Assembly (NCBI GenBank): GCA_001311565.1
Contig: BBBM01000015.1
Location: forward strand, 1-60,858
Direction: 5' to 3'
DNA length: 60,858 bases
Origin: Desulfothermus okinawensis JCM 13304
GTDB lineage: Bacteria > Desulfobacterota > Desulfovibrionia > Desulfovibrionales > Desulfothermaceae
A program made the translations under genes and the position numbers. Shown piece after piece: positions 1-10,798 of the stretch. Position 1 is the first letter of the stretch. Each line of letters opens with the position of its first letter. The notes under the pieces were generated by a model, which ran no database searches, had not been told where the DNA came from, and saw only the letters and a list, made by a program, of their open reading frames with translations.

Positions 1-222
1 CTACTTAGCGAAAAGATATCTAAAATAGAAGAAGTTGAATATAAACATGAAGAGACCAAATCAGATCTAAAAGTTTTAATTGAAGTAGTGAAACAGGGCT
101 TTGATGATATGAATAAAAGATTTGAAGATATTAACAAGAGATTTGATATGATGTTTAAGTTTATGAGTCTTGGATTTACAATGATAACAATCTTAATTGT
201 GGTATTTAAGTTTATTGATTGA
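1..222 (+). CDS. C-terminal fragment of a coiled-coil membrane-anchored protein
   Basis: The first 73 codons of the window form an open frame ending in TGA at 220-222; the start lies upstream of the window. The visible part is charged and heptad-like, with the repeated phrases DDMNKRFEDINKRF followed by FDMMFKF, and ends in one hydrophobic segment (about residues 55-72, GFTMITILIVVFKFID). This layout of coiled coil plus C-terminal membrane anchor is common in small bacterial proteins of unknown function, some annotated DUF1640-like. I cannot assign a function. The frame contains no frameshift. Confidence 0.6.
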   Translation, partial: LLSEKISKIEEVEYKHEETKSDLKVLIEVVKQGFDDMNKRFEDINKRFDMMFKFMSLGFTMITILIVVFKFID

Positions 223-261
223 CGTGGCAATAAATTTTGAAAAGAAGGTTTATCTTATAAA

Positions 262-882
262 TCATCCCTCAGTGTTATTTTTCATTCTTTTTGTAAATAC
301 ATAAACAAATAAAATAATAAGAAGCAAAAGAATAATCACTTTGTAGTCTGTGAAATCCAGATATGATATTCCCATTCCAACCAGGTAGCCTGATCCAAAA
401 TAGGATATACCCCAGAGTATTCCACTAAGTGATGAGAAAATAATAAAAAAAAACAGGTTTCATATCTAAGAGACCTGCAACAAATGGTATAACAGGCCTG
501 AAAACGCCTATAAACCTTCCCACAAAAACACTTATTCCTCCATATTTATTAAAAAAAATTCTTCTCCTTTTTTTTATGTACTCAGAGTATTTTTTTGTAA
601 AGTTTTAAAAATGTTTTTCTGTCTCTTATAAACTTTGCCAGAAAAAAAGCTCGAGAAATCAGCCATGATAGCACCAATGGCCCCTGCAAAAATGGAGTAA
701 TAGATATTTAAAATTCCATGATAGGCCATAAGACCAACTGAGAATGCAAAGGCAGCACCAGGCATAACAAGACCTACAAATGCAAAGGACTCCAAATAGG
801 ACATTAGAAATACAAAGCTGTAGCATAGAATCGGATGTGAATAAGCAAGTCCCCTGGCTAACTGAACCAGTTCGTTTACCAT
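262..882 (-). CDS. DedA family membrane protein
   Basis: DedA (SNARE-associated/VTT) proteins are inner-membrane proteins linked to lipid flipping and membrane homeostasis. About 205 residues after repair. The N-terminal part carries the hydrophobic re-entrant segment ending FVGLVMPGAAFAFSVG; the middle reads GEEFFNKYGG then FVGRFIGVFRPVIPFVAG, the family's G-x-F-x-R...R-P-x-x-x-G signature; two or three membrane helices follow. The frame is broken at T/A runs near 450, 550, 590 and 640, each one to two bases too long. The start is the ATG at 882, with GGAG just upstream on the minus strand. It overlaps the end of the methyltransferase gene by 7 bases, suggesting co-transcription. Confidence 0.8.
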
Positions 883-1629
883 TTACAATCTCCCTTTAAA
901 AATGGACAAAAATTAAGGACATCCTGGGTGTATTCATTTTTTTCCAGAATCATCTCTGTACTGGATCAGTGGCGGTTCAACTGTTAAATATGGGCTTCCA
1001 TTTTTTTACTGCTTCAATCAAGAATACTTTTGATGATTTTTTTTTGTGTCCATGGATGAATTTAATTCTTTTTGGCTCAAAATTATATTTTTTTTAGAAC
1101 AGAAAATAGATAACCCATTCTTTCTGCTAAATACACAATGCAGAGTGTTCCCCTGTTTTTTACCAGATAGTTTCCAGCATAAATAAAATCATCTAATGTG
1201 GCCCCTTCCTCAAATCTAGCCCTATTTTTATCTAAATTGGGTGAAACCCTCCCCATTTGTCTGTTTCTGTATGGGGGATTTATGACCCCTAAATCAAATT
1301 CCCCTGCCCTTAGTCCTTTTGTTTTTTTTATTCTTCTTACATCCCCCAAAATACAAATAAAATTTTTATCAACCCCAAAGTTTTTTTGCATTTTTTTTGG
1401 CACACTCAATCATTGCCCTGTCCACCTCGAGCCCAACTATTTTTAGGTCTAATTTAAGATTTTTTTAATAAAACACCTATGGAGATAACACCGCATCCAC
1501 AGCCAAGATCGATTATTTTGTCCCTTTTTTTTTGGTCTTATAAAGCAGGATAAAAAAAACAGAGTCAATCGAGAATTTGTGTCCCTTTTCAGGTTGCAAA
1601 AGTCCTCTGGGAAATTTTTCTGGATACAT
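876..1629 (-). CDS. TrmN6/YfiC-type tRNA adenine methyltransferase
   Basis: Probable class I SAM-dependent N6-methyltransferase acting on adenine in tRNA1(Val) (TrmN6 family), about 245 residues after repair. The start MYPEKFPRGLLQPEKGHKF is followed by FSIDSVLL, the SAM motif IIDLGCGCGVISIG, GLEVD, and the catalytic N-P-P-Y in LGVINPPYRNRQMGR, which distinguishes N6-adenine and glutamine methylases. The C-terminus (VEPPLIQYRDDSG, then EYTQDVL) fits the family. Several frameshifts lie at A/T runs near 960, 1095, 1390, 1460 and 1530. It is the middle gene of a minus-strand trio with LysO and DedA. Confidence 0.8.
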
Positions 1630-1635
1630 ATATTT

Positions 1636-2499
1636 TTAAGCGAGAATTATGGGTATTAAAATGGGAACCAAAGTGCTTAGCACTGCGCCATTTATTATTG
1701 AGATTAAAGAATATTTATTGCCTGCATATTTGTAGATAACAGGGAGTGTTGTGTCCATGGAAGTTGCTCCACCTGATGCAATTGGGGCAAGTTTTGCAAT
1801 ATATCTTGCGAGTATTGGAGCAGAGACCAGGGTCACAACCTCCCTTATTATGTTTGATATAAGGGCTATAGCACCTATTGCCTCTCCCCTTATTTTACCA
1901 ATTATAATGCTGGATAGGCTGTAGTATCCAAAGCCAGCTCCAATGGCCATGCATTCTTTTAGATCAGGAATAGATACAAGGAAAAAAAGCAGCAGCTGCT
2001 CCTAAAATCGAGCCAACTGCAACTAGTATTGGTACCAGGGCTGTTATGAGATTTATTTTAAATATTCCCTTTAAGGCAGATTGTCGCTCCCAATTGAGAT
2101 GCCCACAAGAAAAAGTAACATATACAAAAGATAATCTTCTACAGAGTATGTTATAATAGTCTCTCTTGGTATTATGTGAAAAATTCCAAATATAATTCCC
2201 ACACAAAAAAAAACACAGCAACAAGGCGCTAAATCTCATTTTATCTTCCTCTCAATTGGCAAAATAAGCAAGATGCTTCCAATTATGGAAAATACAGATA
2301 TGATAAGGGCATCATATCCCATTGAAAACAGGTTTTTCATGATAGATGGATTTGAACCCATTAAAAAAAACCAAGTATAAATAGAAGTAAAAATACTGAG
2401 AGTTCGCACAATCTCTGGCATATTCTTATTAATGCATTATGTTTTTAAAAAAACTCCAAAGATTATCCCTACAATAAAAAAAAGAATTAATTTATACAT
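1636..2499 (-). CDS. lysO: LysO (YbjE, DUF340) family lysine exporter
   Basis: Inner-membrane exporter; the characterised E. coli member exports L-lysine. About 285 residues after repair, with two homologous halves as in the family. The first half holds GFLMGSNPSIMKNL (the G-S-N-P motif near the second helix). The second half holds VGISIGSD, then IGAGFGYYSLSSI and SAPILARYIAKLAP followed by ASGGATSMDTTLPVI, all typical of the C-terminal half. Breaks occur at T/A runs near 1980, 2200, 2370, 2440 and 2480. The ATG at 2499 has GGAGG about 7 bases upstream. It is transcribed divergently from the aminotransferase gene; the 141 bp between them must hold both promoters, but I see no strong match. 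Confidence 0.8.
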
Positions 2500-2640
2500 T
2501 TAAAATCCTCCAGCCATGTGTTCAGTAAGTTTACAGGGACATTTATTTTTGCTACAAAATTTTTCAAGCAAAAGAAAAAGTATAGGGAAATTCTAAAAAG
2601 TTCAAACAGATTTTAACATAAAAAAATCAAGGAGATATAT

Positions 2641-3818
2641 ATGGCAGAATTTTCCAGAAGGATTTCAATGGTAAAGCCCTCAGCTACCCTGGCCATGAAT
2701 GCCAAGGCCGCAGAACTTAAATCCCAGGGAGTAGAAGTAATTAGCTTAGCTGTTGGACAACCAGATCTTGCCCCTCCAGAAAGTGTTCTAAAAGGAGCCA
2801 GGGAGGCCATTGATAAATTGATGACAAAATATACACCTGCTGCTGGACTTCCAGAGGTGTTGGACGCTGTTTGTGAATATTATAACAGATTTTATAATGC
2901 AGGTGCAAAGAGGGAAAACGTAATTATTACAAATGGAGGAAAGCAAGGTCTATACAATCTTATGCAGATCTTAGTAGATCCTGGTGATGAGGTATTGATT
3001 CCAGCTCCATATTGGCTCAGTTACCCTGACATGGTGATTTTGGCAGGAGGGACTCCAAAGATAGTTCCAACAGAGGCTGAAAACAATTTTATGACCTCAC
3101 CTTCAGAGCTTGAAAAATATGTCACAGAAAAGACCAAGATATTGGTTTTAAATACTCCATCAAATCCAACAGGGTGTCATTATTCTCAGGATAAATTTGA
3201 TGAGATATGTGAATTTGCAATAAGCAAGGGCATTTTTATAATTTCTGATGAAATATATGACCAGCTATATACCCCCAGCTCATCCCACATCTGCCTCAAA
3301 GTGGTTTAAAAAAATACCCCGACAAAGTGGCCATAGTAAATGGTCTTGCCAAGAGCTTTGCTGTACCAGGGTGGAGGATTGGATACGTGATATCAGATAG
3401 CTTGGTTATAAAGAATCTGTCAAAATTACAGGGGCAATCCACGTCAAATGTATGCTCAATATCTCAAATGGCTGCCCTAAGGGCCTCTTAGGAGATTTAT
3501 CCTTTTTAGAAGAAAACAGAAAAAAAGTTTTTTTGAGAGGAGAAACTATATACTTGGCAGGATAAATTCAATTGAAGGGATTATATGCCAGAGCCAATGG
3601 GTGCCTTTTATGTTTTTCCAAGGGTAGATAATTTGTACACAGACAAGATCAATAGTTCTCAAAGATTGTGTGAATACCTTCTGGAAAAAGCAAATGTTGC
3701 CCTGGTTCCTGGAATTGCTTTTGGAGATGATAGGTGTATCAGGTTTTCATATGCAGTGGATATCTCTGTTTTGGAAAAAGCAATGGATCAAGTAGAAAAG
3801 GCATTAAAAGCACTATGA
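2641..3818 (+). CDS. Aspartate/aromatic aminotransferase, class I
   Basis: PLP-dependent fold-type I aminotransferase of the AspC/AspB subfamily, about 390 residues after repair, probably interconverting aspartate and oxaloacetate. The N-terminus reads FSRRISMVKPSATLAM, followed by VISLAVGQPDL (substrate arginine-loop region), ITNGGKQGLYNLM, NTPSNPTGCHY (PLP-binding Asn) and SDEIYDQLY. The Schiff-base lysine lies in NGLAKSFAVPGWRIGY, reached only after repairing frameshifts at 3272-3276 (C run) and 3307 (A run). The C-terminal part includes PEPMGAFYVFPRVD. Here some breaks need an added base (near 3485 and 3592), unlike most others in the window. ATG at 2641 follows AAGGAGATATAT. Confidence 0.9.
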
Positions 3819-5218
3819 CAATCCCCAGGCTCACTCCAGATCCAGCACATCCCTTTCAACTGGCAAAATTTTTGTCCTGGACCTCTCTTATATTGATTGT
3901 AGGTTCAGGACTTTTTTTTAACTGTTATTATCAGTAATTATGCCAAAGAGACAGTGCTAAAAAAGGACAAACAATTTGCAAAACTCCTGGCCGAGAACCT
4001 AAACCATCAGATTTATCAGAGATTTTTACTCCCCACAGTCCTTGGTTTTGGACGGGTGGAACTGAGAAAAAAAAGAGCAATATGAGCGTCTGGATCTTGT
4101 TGTTCAGTCAACTATACATGGTTTTAAGGTCCTGAACATAAAGATATATGATTTAAAGGGCATGGTGTCTTATTCTACTAACAAAGACCTTTTGGGGACA
4201 AAAAAAGCCCATGTCTATATTTAAAGATGCTTTAAGCAGAGGTATTCAGTTTAAGGTAATTAAAAAAAAGGGGTTTTAATATCTGGCCATTTAAACTTGA
4301 AAAAAAATCTGTTGTACTTGTGACTCTATTCCCTTTAAGGGTCGAGCGGGAACTTTTTCCTAAAAATGCTGGAGAAGTGGTGGGCATCTTAGAATTTTCC
4401 CAGGACATATCCGAGGACTATGAAACCATCTACTATTTTCAATTTTTAATAACAATAGCTGTTTTTTTTCTCCTCACTAATACTCTTTATTTTACTCTAT
4501 GTGGTGATACTCAGGGCCGATAGGATACTTCAGGAGAGGATTAAAGAAAAGGAAGAGCTGGAGAGGGCAGTATATCAAAATGAAAAGCTCGCATCCATGG
4601 GAAGGATGGTGGCAACCATTTCCCATGAAATAAAAAATCCCCTTGGAATAATACAAAGTAGTGCTGAGATGCTCTCTAAGAAATTTGCAAATGAAAAAGG
4701 GGCTGCATCTAAGCTGTCTAAGGCAATTTTTGAGGAGTCAAAGAGGCTCTCAAATATTGTAAATGACTTTCTAGATTACGCAAGACCAAAAGAGCCAAAA
4801 CTAGAAGAAATAGACCTGGTAACTATTGTAAATGAGTGTATTGCATTTTTTTAAACAAGAGGCAATCAAAAGAGATATTGAATTTAAGATAGATCTTCCA
4901 GAAACCCTTACAATAAAAGGAGATAAAAATCTTTTATACAGGGCAATATACAATATTATTAACAATGCAATGGATGCAATAGATGCTCATGGAAAGATAG
5001 AAATTAAATGGGACAAAGATTCACTTATAATCAAAGACTCTGGTCCAGGATTTGAAGAACCATTTATGGAAAAGTATTTAGAGCCATTTTTCACCACAAA
5101 GGATTTTGGTACTGGACTGGGACTTCCCATTGCTTATAATATTTTAAAAGGACATGGGGTGGAAATAGAGCTTAAAAATGAAAATGGTGGATTGGTTAAA
5201 CTCAAATTTCCAGATTAG
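3815..5218 (+). CDS. Sensor histidine kinase
   Basis: Membrane-bound sensor of a two-component system, about 460 residues after repair. One membrane helix near residues 15-40 and a second near 220 (ITIAVFFLLT) flank an extracytoplasmic sensing domain of about 180 residues. The kinase core has the H-box SHEIKNPLGIIQSSAEML with the phosphorylated His, then an HATPase domain with N-box NIINNAMDAI, G1 IIKDSGPGF and G2 FGTGLGLPIAYNIL. The ATG overlaps the aminotransferase stop (ATGA), so translation is probably coupled. An NtrC-type regulator follows after a 200 bp repeat-filled gap, giving an AtoSC/ZraSR-like pair. The input signal is unknown. Frameshifts lie near 3911, 4075, 4200, 4262 and 4850. 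Confidence 0.9.
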
Positions 5219-5234
5219 CACTGGGCACGGACCC

Positions 5235-5400
5235 AGGTTGTGGTTAGTGATTAGTGAATAGTGAGAGGTGAAAGGTAGAAGGGCGATTAGTCTTTAGTTA
5301 TTATTAGTGATTAGTAGAAGGTAGAAGGATGAAGAGTACTAAAACATTGAACCTTGAACGTTGAACTTTAGACACAGATCACAGACACAGACTTAACTAC
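5235..5400 (+). repeat. Degenerate seven-base-period intergenic repeat, modules A-B-C-D
   Basis: The gap between kinase and regulator is filled by low-complexity sequence with a 7-base period. It runs through module A (GTGATTAGTGAATAGTGA), module B (GGTAGAAGGATGAAG), module C (TTGAACCTTGAACG) and module D (CACAGATCACAGACAC). It ends just before the regulator's ribosome binding site. Related copies occur in at least ten other gaps in this window, in the same module order. Confidence 0.85.
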
Positions 5401-5418
5401 ATACAGGAGTCAAATCAT

Positions 5419-6807
5419 ATGTCTTCTCCCCACATACTAGTAGTGGATGATGAAAAAAAACTATTTGATATTGTTAGATGCCCTTCTCTCAGAAGAGGGA
5501 TATGAAGTAACTGTAATGCAGGATCCAGAAATGGCCCTTATGTATCTTAAGGAATCAGAAGTTGATGTGGTTATAACGGATTTTAAAATGCCAGGTATAA
5601 ATGGCCAGGAACTACTTGAGAGGGTCAGGGAAATACATCCCCATTTGCCTGTGATTATAATGACCGCCTATGGTTCTGTTGATGGGGCTGTGGAAGCAAT
5701 GAAGTGTGGGGCATTTGACTATATAAATAAGCCCTTTTCCAATGACGATCTTTTGCTTTCTGTGAGTAAGGCAGTCAAGATGTCAGATGCCTATAGAAAA
5801 AAACAGACTACTATTAGAATCCATTGAGGAGAACCACTGCATAAAAAAAAGATAATTGGAGTTAGTTCAGCAATAAAAGAGTTGCACATTCTTATAAAAA
5901 AAAGTGGCTGCAACCAATGCAAATGTACTTATAACCGGTGAATCTGGAACAGGAAAGGAACTGGTTGCCAGGGCCATACACTACTGTTCTTCAAGGAAAA
6001 ATGAGCCATTTATTGCAATAAATTGTACTGCCCTAAATCCAGGGGTGTTAGAGAGTGAGCTCTTTGGACATGAAAAAGGTTCTTTTACTGGAGCAATTGC
6101 CCAGAAAAGGGGAAAATTTGAACTGGCCAATGGAGGAACTATTTTTTTTAGATGAAATTGGAGAATTTCCAATTGAACTTCAGCCCAAATTGCTACGTGT
6201 AATCCAGGAACATGCATTTGAAAGGGTTGGAGGGATAAAGACCTTGAAGTCAGATTTCAGGGTTATAGCCGCAACAAATAAGGATTTAAAGAAAGAAGTA
6301 GAAGAAGGTAGATTCAGAGAAGACTTATATTATAGGCTAAATGTGGTTAATATCCAAATTCCTCCTTTGAGGGAGCGTACAGAAGATATTCCCCTATTGG
6401 CTATCCATTTTTTTGAAAAAAATACAGTGAAGAAAACAAAAAAACAGATAAAGGGTTTTACCCCTGATGCCATGCAACTTTTAACCGCATATAATTGGCC
6501 TGGCAATGTGAGGCAACTGGAGAATATCATAGAGAGCACAGTGGTCTTAACACAGTCCCATGAAATCTCTGCTGAAGATCTCCCAGCAGAATTAAAGGAT
6601 GAGTCCAGGCAATTTAAAAGTGCTGTGGACATGCTCCCTGACAATATCAATTTAAGTGAATCCCTGGAAAAGATCGAAGCAGCCCTAATAAAACGCGCCC
6701 TTGTAAAAAGCAATTTTATTCAGGTAAAGGCAGCAAAGATGCTGGGTATTTCAAAGAGCTTGCTTCAATATAAGATGAAGAAATACAATATCTCAGTAAA
6801 ACCATGA
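5419..6807 (+). CDS. NtrC-family sigma-54-dependent response regulator
   Basis: Transcription activator of sigma-54 promoters, about 460 residues after repair. Receiver domain (residues 1-120): HILVVDDEK acidic pocket, phospho-accepting Asp in [10 protein letters not shown], conserved Thr/Lys in MTAYGS and NKPFS. AAA+ domain: Walker [16 protein letters not shown], the sigma-54-contacting loop GSFTGA (usual form GAFTGA) in [11 protein letters not shown], Walker B TLFLDEIGE after repair. C-terminal Fis-type [24 protein letters not shown]. One base is extra in each of the runs at 5453-5460, near 5880 and at 6142-6149. It pairs with the kinase upstream. ATG at 5419 follows CAGGAG. Confidence 0.93.
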
Positions 6808-9770
6808 ATCATAAGAAAAATGATCCTCACAGCAACCTCCCTTCGCTGGATAGGTTTTTCTATGACTTAAGGGCCTCTAAGATATTTAAAGATCAGATAG
6901 TTTACACAGGACAGATTAAAGGAAATGACCCAGACTATGAAACTTTAGATTTCTTAAATAAAGATATAAAGGTTCTCTTAGAAAAGAATTCAATAAAAAA
7001 AACTCTATTCTCACCAGGCCAGTGCGCTTAAATTAATTAATCAGGGCACAGATGTGGCAGTTGCCACCCCCACTGCAAGTGGTAAGTCCCTTATCTACAA
7101 TTTGGCTGTATTAAATGAGTACTTAAAAGATAATTCAACAACTGCCTTATATCTATTTCCCTTAAAGGCCCTTGCCCAGGACCAGTTAAAGGAGTTTAAA
7201 AATTTTATAAAACTCCTGCCTCCATGTATAAATGGGCCTACTTTAGAGGTATATGATGGGGATGTGTCCTATTTTAAGAGGTATAGGGTCAGACAAAATC
7301 CCCCCAATGTACTTATAACCAACCCAGATATGCTACATGTGGGTATTTTGCCAAACTATATTAGCTGGAAAGAGTTTTTTTATGAACCTCAAATTTATCG
7401 TAGTAGACGAGGTTCATACATACAAAGGGGTTATGGGTTCCCACATGGCCTGGGTGTTTAGAAGGCTCATTAGAATATGTAATTTCTTTGGTGCTTATCC
7501 AATTTTTATATTTTGTTCAGCAACAATTGGAAATCCAGAAGAGCTCATTGAAAAATTGACAGGTAGAAAAGCTATCTTGATTTCAGAAAGTGGAGCCCCT
7601 AAGGGAGATCAGGAATATATTTTCATAAATCCAATGTTATATGGTCCAGCAAAAACCGGTTTTATGTTGCTAAAGTCTGCTGTGTTAAGGGGGATAAAGA
7701 CCATTGTGTACACAAATTCAAGAAAATTAACAGAACTAATTGGTTCCTGGACAAAAATAAGACTAGGTCCCCTTGGGCATAAGGTAAGTGTGTACCGGGC
7801 TGGACTTCTACCTGAAGATAGAAGGGAGATTGAAGCAGGACTGGCAAAAGGAGATATAATCGGGGTAGTCTCTACTTCAGCACTTGAGGCAGGTATTAAT
7901 ATTGGTGGACTGGATCTTTGTATACTTGTTGGCTATCCTGGTTCAATTATGTCTTTTTTTTCAGCGATCAGGCAGGGTAGGCAGAAAAATGCAAAAAAAG
8001 TGGGGTTGTGTTAATTGGAGGAGAGGACAACTTAGATCAATATATCCTATCCCACCCTGAAAAGTTTTTTTAAATTAACACCAGAAAATGTTTCCATAAA
8101 CCCGTATAATGAACAGATAATGACAAGACACCTCATGTGTGCAGCCTGTGAGATGCCCATAAAAATGGGAGAGACAAACGGGCAAAGGGAAAGAGGTGCT
8201 CTATTTAGTGTTCAAAGTTCAAAGTTCAATGTTCAAAGTTGTATTGAAAAGCTTATAGATAGAGGTCTTTTAATTCAGGATGAGAAAACAGGGGAAATTT
8301 ACTCAACAGATTCTCATATACACAAAAAGGTACATTTAAGGTCAGGTTCAAATAATTTTATAATAATAAAAAAATGATGGAACAGTAATTGGAACAATTG
8401 ATAGATACAGGGCATATCATGAGACATATCCAGGGGCTATATACCTTCACAATACCAGGACATATAAAGTAGAAGATTTAAATGTATTGGAAAAGCAGGT
8501 GGTCTTAAAAAGTGTGAATGTAAAATATTTCACAAAACTCATTGTGAAAAAAATCCACTTCAATTTTAGATACTCATGATACAAAAGAGTTTAATAAATT
8601 AAAGATTGAATTTGGTAGACTTAAGATTAAAGAGGTTTTTCTGGGATTTGAAAAAAAGGAGGATAAAAGACCACAGTCTGCTAACTTTTAATGAGCTTAA
8701 TTTAGATCCCCTTGATTTTGAAACCCAGGGATTGTGGATCCAGTTCCCATCTGAATTTAAAGAGAATGCAGAAAAAAAGATATATGCATTTTATGGGAGG
8801 CATACACGGTTTAGAACACTTATTAATTGGGGTTATGCCTATGTGGTGCTTATGGATAGGAATGATATAGGTGGAATTTCCATGGACTATAATGAAGAAT
8901 TAAAATCTCCAGTAGTGTTTATATATGATGGTGTTGAAGGCGGGATAGGTATATCAAAGGAAGGATATGAGAAAATAGATGTTTTATTTTCAATAGCAAG
9001 GGATATTTTGTCTTCCTGCGACTGCAGCTTGGGTTGTTTTAAGTGTATTCATTCTCCAAAATGTGGATCAGGTAATCGTCCTCTGGACAAGGAGTGTACT
9101 AAACATATTATGGATCTTGTTTATAATAATTTTTCTAATAATCAAAGAAGTAGCCAGAAATCCTTATCTGAAATTGTCTGCAAGCATTCTGAGGTAAGAA
9201 ACAATATGTTAAGAAAGCATGGTTATGGAGAAGAAAATATTAATTTCGGGGTGCTGGATATAGAGACCCAGAAGTCCGCTCAAGAAGTTGGTGGGTGGAA
9301 GAATGCACATGCAATGAGGGTCAGTTGTGCAGTTTTGTATTCCGTTAAAGAAGATGATTATCTGGTTTTTTTATGAAGAAAATTTAGACAGGTTATTTGA
9401 TGAGTTAAAAGGACTTGATTTAATAATTGGATACAACATAAAGAAGTTTGACTATTCAGTACTTGGTCCATATGCATCCTTTGATTTAACATCCCTGCCT
9501 ACCTTAGATCTATTAATTGAAATACACAAAAGACTTGGATATAGAATCTCTTTGGACAATGTGGCCAAATCAACTTTAAATGTGGGAAAGAGTGCAAATG
9601 GTCTTTTGGCCCTTAGGTGGTGGAAACAGGGAAAGATAGACAGAATCGTTGAATATTGCAAAAAGGATGTGGAAGTGACCAGGGATGTATATTTATTTGG
9701 TAAGGAGAGGGGATTTATCTATTTTTCCAATAGGTCTGGCAACAAAGTGAGACTTGAGGTCAATTGGTGA
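6804..9770 (+). CDS. MrfA-like DEAD/DEAH helicase fused to a MrfB-like DEDDy exonuclease
   Basis: About 985 residues after repair of roughly nine frameshifts. Helicase part: KLYSHQASAL (Q-motif-like), Walker A ATPTASGKS, VVDEVHTYKG (DEVH box), FCSATIGNP, VYTNSRK, STSALEAGINIGG and FFQRSGRVGRK. Then a DUF1998-type module with a four-cysteine site, SSCDCSLGCFKCIHSPKCG, as in MrfA (YprA). The last 190 residues are an RNase H-fold exonuclease: GVLDIETQKSA (D-x-E), IIGYNIKKFDYSVL and EYCKKDVEVTRD (Y-x-x-x-D), so DEDDy type like MrfB (YprB). In Bacillus MrfA and MrfB are separate proteins that act together in mitomycin lesion repair; that function here is inferred. The start ATG overlaps the regulator's stop. 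Confidence 0.82.
8210..8237 (+). repeat. Four GTTCAAA heptads inside the helicase reading frame
   Basis: Four consecutive heptads (GTTCAAA, GTTCAAA, GTTCAAT, GTTCAAA) lie within the helicase gene and are translated as part of LFSVQSSKFNVQSCIEK. They are the same unit as module C of the intergenic repeats read on the other strand. The surrounding frame stays open, so the insertion is tolerated, probably in a surface loop. Confidence 0.8.
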
Positions 9771-9874
9771 TGTAGAGTTTTTTTGTATATTTTTGTGCAT
9801 GTTATTTTGTTGACCTACCTCCCTTGAGCGGTTTAAGTATCATGACCATCACCAAACATTTAGGAGAGGTATTT

Positions 9875-10785
9875 ATGCAAGAGAAAAAAAATATGTGTGT
9901 TATTCCCAGGTCAGGGCTCTCAAGAAAAGGGAATGGGAAAAGACCTGGCTGATAGTGATAAGGATATTATGGAGCTCTGGAAAAAAAGCAGAAAAAAATA
10001 TCAGGAGCACCACTCAGGGAGATATACTGGGATGGGGATGAAGAGGAAATGGTCAAAACCATATACCAGCAGCCAGCCCTATGTGTTGTAGGTATCAGTC
10101 TATGGGAAAAATACAGGCCCAATGTAGATTTTTTAGCAGGACACAGTGTGGGTGAATATCCAGCTAATTGTGTCTAAGGTCCTTGGATTAGATGAAGGAC
10201 TTAAATTGGTGTCTCTCAGGGGAAAACTCATGTATGAGGCAGGTCTGGATTCTCCAGGAAAGATGGCTGCAATATTAAAACTCACAAAAGAAGATGTGGA
10301 AAAAAATTGTCCATGAGGCAGCCAGTAATTCAGAAAAGGTTTTATGTATTGCCAATTACAATAGTCCTAAACAACTGGTAATTAGCGGTGATAGAGAAGC
10401 TGTAGAGATGGCAGTTGAGATTGCAAAGCAAAGAAGGCTCGGGCTGTTGTCCTTCCAGTCTCTGGTGCTTTCCACTCTCTATTGATGAAAGATGCAGCAA
10501 AAGAGCTTGCCAGATATATGGACAGGTTTCAATTTAACAATGCTGAAGTACCCATATTTTTTTAATGCAACTGCCTTAGTGGAAACCCAGGGAGAGAAGA
10601 TAAAGGATATAATGAAAACACAGATGATCAGTCCAGTATATTTTAATCAAATAATAGATAATCAATGGGAGATGGGGGTTAGGAAGTGGTTGGAGCTTGG
10701 CCCTAAAGGGATTTTGTGTGGCCTGCTCAGGAGGATTTTAGTGGATAAGAAAGAACAATGGGATTGTGAATCAATTGATAGTTAA
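9875..10785 (+). CDS. fabD: Malonyl-CoA:ACP transacylase
   Basis: Transfers the malonyl group from CoA to acyl carrier protein for type II fatty acid synthesis in the cytoplasm. About 300 residues after repair. The N-terminus reads [16 protein letters not shown]; the catalytic serine is in [10 protein letters not shown]; the His region is [12 protein letters not shown] and the C-terminal signature is [14 protein letters not shown]. Frameshifts lie at A runs near 9890, 9990 and 10302, and at a few short runs. ATG at 9875 has GGAGAGG upstream. No other fab gene is nearby; argS follows after 13 bases and is probably co-transcribed. Confidence 0.9.
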
Positions 10786-10798
10786 GGGGACTACCATT

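Noticed and set aside
6804-9770. Stop-codon readthrough or selenocysteine at in-frame TGA/TAG
   Set aside because: Each stop appears only after a run and disappears when one base is removed; no stop interrupts a frame that continues unchanged.
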